16,322 nt of DNA. Origin: Candidatus Methylomirabilota bacterium. GTDB lineage: Bacteria > Methylomirabilota > Methylomirabilia > Methylomirabilales > Methylomirabilaceae. The notes beneath the pieces are model-generated. The model ran no database searches. It saw only the letters and a list, made by a program, of their open reading frames with translations, and was not told the DNA's origin. Location of the stretch: the NCBI GenBank assembly GCA_016200385.1, contig JACQEV010000152.1:1-16322 (forward strand). Reading direction: 5' to 3'. Below, one piece after another: positions 15,472 to 16,322 of this stretch; the first letter of the stretch is position 1; each line of letters starts with the position of its first letter. Made by a program: the position numbers and the translations under genes.

Positions 15472-15552
15472 TCGCCGGCCAACCCACATCCAGTTACCGC
15501 AGATTTCTCACCCACTACCTCGGTAAGTATTTGTTTTTTAAGGTAGTCTGTC

Positions 15553-15569
15553 TTGGCATCTGCGTTGCT
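15553..15569 (+). promoter_or_regulatory. Sigma54 (-24/-12) promoter 2
   Basis: TTGGCATCTGCGTTGCT differs from promoter 1 at two positions, both within the spacer. GG (15555-15556) and GC (15567-15568) are 10 nt apart. A T6 tract ends 13 nt before it, exactly as at promoter 1. Transcription would begin near 15580 and read the second small membrane protein and the hydroxylase. Confidence 0.85.
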
Positions 15570-15672
15570 CTCAATAGGGGTTGGCAATCGTCACTGGCTC
15601 ATCAGAAATCCTGTCCAGCCGGTGGGGTAAGCCTTAACAAAAGGAGTTCAGGAGAAACGAGAGGAGGATAGC

Positions 15673-15801
15673 ATGTACGGCGTTTTCATTACGGTGTTGT
15701 TACTGTTCCCTTGGTCGCTCGCGTTGTATATCGCATTCGGTGCCTTTTGTGCTGCCCGGAGAAGAGCCATCGCCAATAAACAGATTAGGCAGATGAGATA
15801 G
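15673..15801 (+). CDS. 42-residue single-pass membrane protein, copy 2
   Basis: ATG 15673 follows GAGGAGG by 5 nt; TAG is at 15799-15801. It is the first gene behind sigma54 promoter 2. A hydrophobic helix (residues 3-24, including LLLFPWSLALYIAF) is followed by a basic tail (CAARRRAIANK and six more residues). It is homologous to the 36-residue protein at 4565-4675 along its whole length, with shared MY, WSL, AxxAARRR and IA positions. The tail is six residues longer. A paralogue in the same place behind the same promoter type argues that the protein is functional and tied to this regulation. The family is unknown to me. Confidence 0.8.
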   Translation: MYGVFITVLLLFPWSLALYIAFGAFCAARRRAIANKQIRQMR

Positions 15802-15852
15802 GAGCCAGATCATGAAGCGAGGGGAACGTTATCCCCAGATTGGAGAACGACA

Positions 15853-16322
15853 ATGGCCTCGAAAATCTTAGTGTATATCGCAACCCTTGTTCTCACTCAC
15901 TACATTGCCTCATTTATTCAAGCGTTCCTCCACTGTGTTGTTGCACATCGAAAGCTCGGAGGGGTTTTCCGAAAGAATCATCTCCGCTACCACCACGCCA
16001 TCTATTCGAAAAATTTCATGGTGTCCGAGAAGTATATAGATGAAGAGAAGAGCCTCACGATCTACTATGTCCTGCCTGCCACCGTCGTCGCATCCATAGA
16101 TTATTTGCTGCTGCCCCTCGACATTTTCCTCATCCATGTATCCGCTCTCGCGCTTTCCTTCTACGCGCATGTCTATGTGCACGTCCAATATCACCTCAAG
16201 GACCCGTGGCTGAAAAGATTTGGATGGTTCAGGAGAAAACAGGCGCTGCATATTCTCCATCACAAGAATGGATCGAAGAATTTCGCGGTGCTGGAATTTC
16301 TCTGGGACAGGGTCTTCGGAAC
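15853..16322 (+). CDS. Fatty acid hydroxylase/sterol desaturase superfamily protein (partial, 3' end missing)
   Basis: ATG 15853 has GGAGA 6 nt upstream and lies 51 nt after the second small membrane protein. 156 codons are visible before the window ends. Hydrophobic segments at residues 4-30 and about 74-105 flank histidine motifs: HCVVAH (HX4H), HLRYHH (HX3HH), HVYVHVQYH, and ILHHKNGSKNFAV followed by FLWDRVFG. This pattern is that of the di-iron fatty acid hydroxylase superfamily (C4-sterol oxidase, ceramide 2-hydroxylase, carotene hydroxylase), integral membrane enzymes that hydroxylate or desaturate lipids. NFAVLEFLWDRVFGT is close to the usual C-terminus, so little is probably missing. 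An ATG at 15812 opens only a 19-codon frame and is not considered a gene. Base composition is lower in GC than in the operon core. A lipid-modifying role under the second sigma54 promoter fits the context. Confidence 0.8.
   Translation, partial: MASKILVYIATLVLTHYIASFIQAFLHCVVAHRKLGGVFRKNHLRYHHAIYSKNFMVSEKYIDEEKSLTIYYVLPATVVASIDYLLLPLDIFLIHVSALALSFYAHVYVHVQYHLKDPWLKRFGWFRRKQALHILHHKNGSKNFAVLEFLWDRVFG

Larger units (their letters stand above)
15338..15672 (+). other. Intergenic control region between the two units
   Basis: 335 bases without a gene. It holds a palindrome at 15376-15390, a GTTTCCCCCA box at 15462-15471, an inverted repeat pair CCGAGGT/ACCTCGG (15457-15463 and 15517-15523), TTACCG/CGGTAA (15494-15499 and 15521-15526), a T6 tract (15534-15539) and sigma54 promoter 2. 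After the promoter comes a leader of about 90 nt up to the second small membrane protein, whose ribosome site is GAGGAGG. Confidence 0.6.

Noticed and set aside
15812..15871. Short ATG frame between the second small protein and the hydroxylase
   Set aside because: It encodes only 19 residues of unremarkable sequence and overlaps the hydroxylase start, which has its own ribosome site.
1..16322. CRISPR arrays, tRNA/rRNA genes, insertion sequences, phage genes
   Set aside because: I looked on both strands and saw no regularly spaced repeats, no tRNA-like folds, no transposase or integrase motifs and no terminal repeats.

Overview
The window is GC-rich bacterial DNA, roughly 60 to 68 % G+C in the operon core and lower at the right end. 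Genes overlap tightly, and the large regulator fuses a sigma54-type AAA+ domain to a cyclase-like domain, a second NTPase and TPRs. This resembles uncultivated soil or sediment lineages such as Methylomirabilota/Rokubacteria or deltaproteobacterial groups. There is no rRNA or marker gene here, so the lineage is a guess.

Layout. (1) 1-171 is the 3' end of a TlpA/ResA-like thioredoxin-fold gene. (2) 266-4397, minus strand, was a giant regulator. Its first 826 codons are intact (sigma54-type AAA+, Fis-type helix-turn-helix, degenerate class III cyclase domain, MalT-like NTPase). The C-terminal TPR part is broken by a deletion/frameshift near 1943 and two single-base shifts near 1615 and 438. (3) 4418-4473 is a divergent control region: a sigma70-like promoter for the regulator and a textbook sigma54 -24/-12 promoter firing the other way. 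(4) 4565-15337, plus strand, is one operon-like run: a 36-residue membrane protein, a class III aminotransferase fused to an acyl-ACP-reductase-like domain, a PEP-synthase/PigC/rifampicin-phosphotransferase-like enzyme, a CDP-archaeol-synthase-like cytidylyltransferase, a phosphatidylcholine-synthase-like CDP-alcohol phosphotransferase, a fold-III PLP decarboxylase, a GNAT protein, a BtaA-like (DUF3419) aminocarboxypropyl transferase and a membrane fatty acid desaturase. Neighbours from the fusion through the BtaA-like gene overlap or lie within 2 nt. (5) 15338-16322 starts a second unit built like the first: a matching sigma54 promoter, a homologous 42-residue membrane protein, then a fatty-acid-hydroxylase-family enzyme cut by the window edge.

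Interpretation (inference). The operon looks like a pathway for an unusual polar membrane lipid. The fusion could reduce an acyl thioester to an aldehyde and transaminate it to a long-chain amine, as proposed for TamH in tambjamine synthesis. The PEP-synthase-like enzyme (the PigC/TamQ/RPH class) could phosphorylate or condense an intermediate. The CarS-like and PCS-like proteins could make a CDP-lipid and attach a head group. The BtaA-like enzyme, PLP decarboxylase and GNAT could build or trim an amino head group, and the desaturase and hydroxylase could modify chains. I do not recognise this gene combination as a described pathway. Two sigma54 promoters with the same internal geometry, each followed by a copy of the same tiny membrane protein, suggest one switch controls both units, plausibly the divergent regulator.
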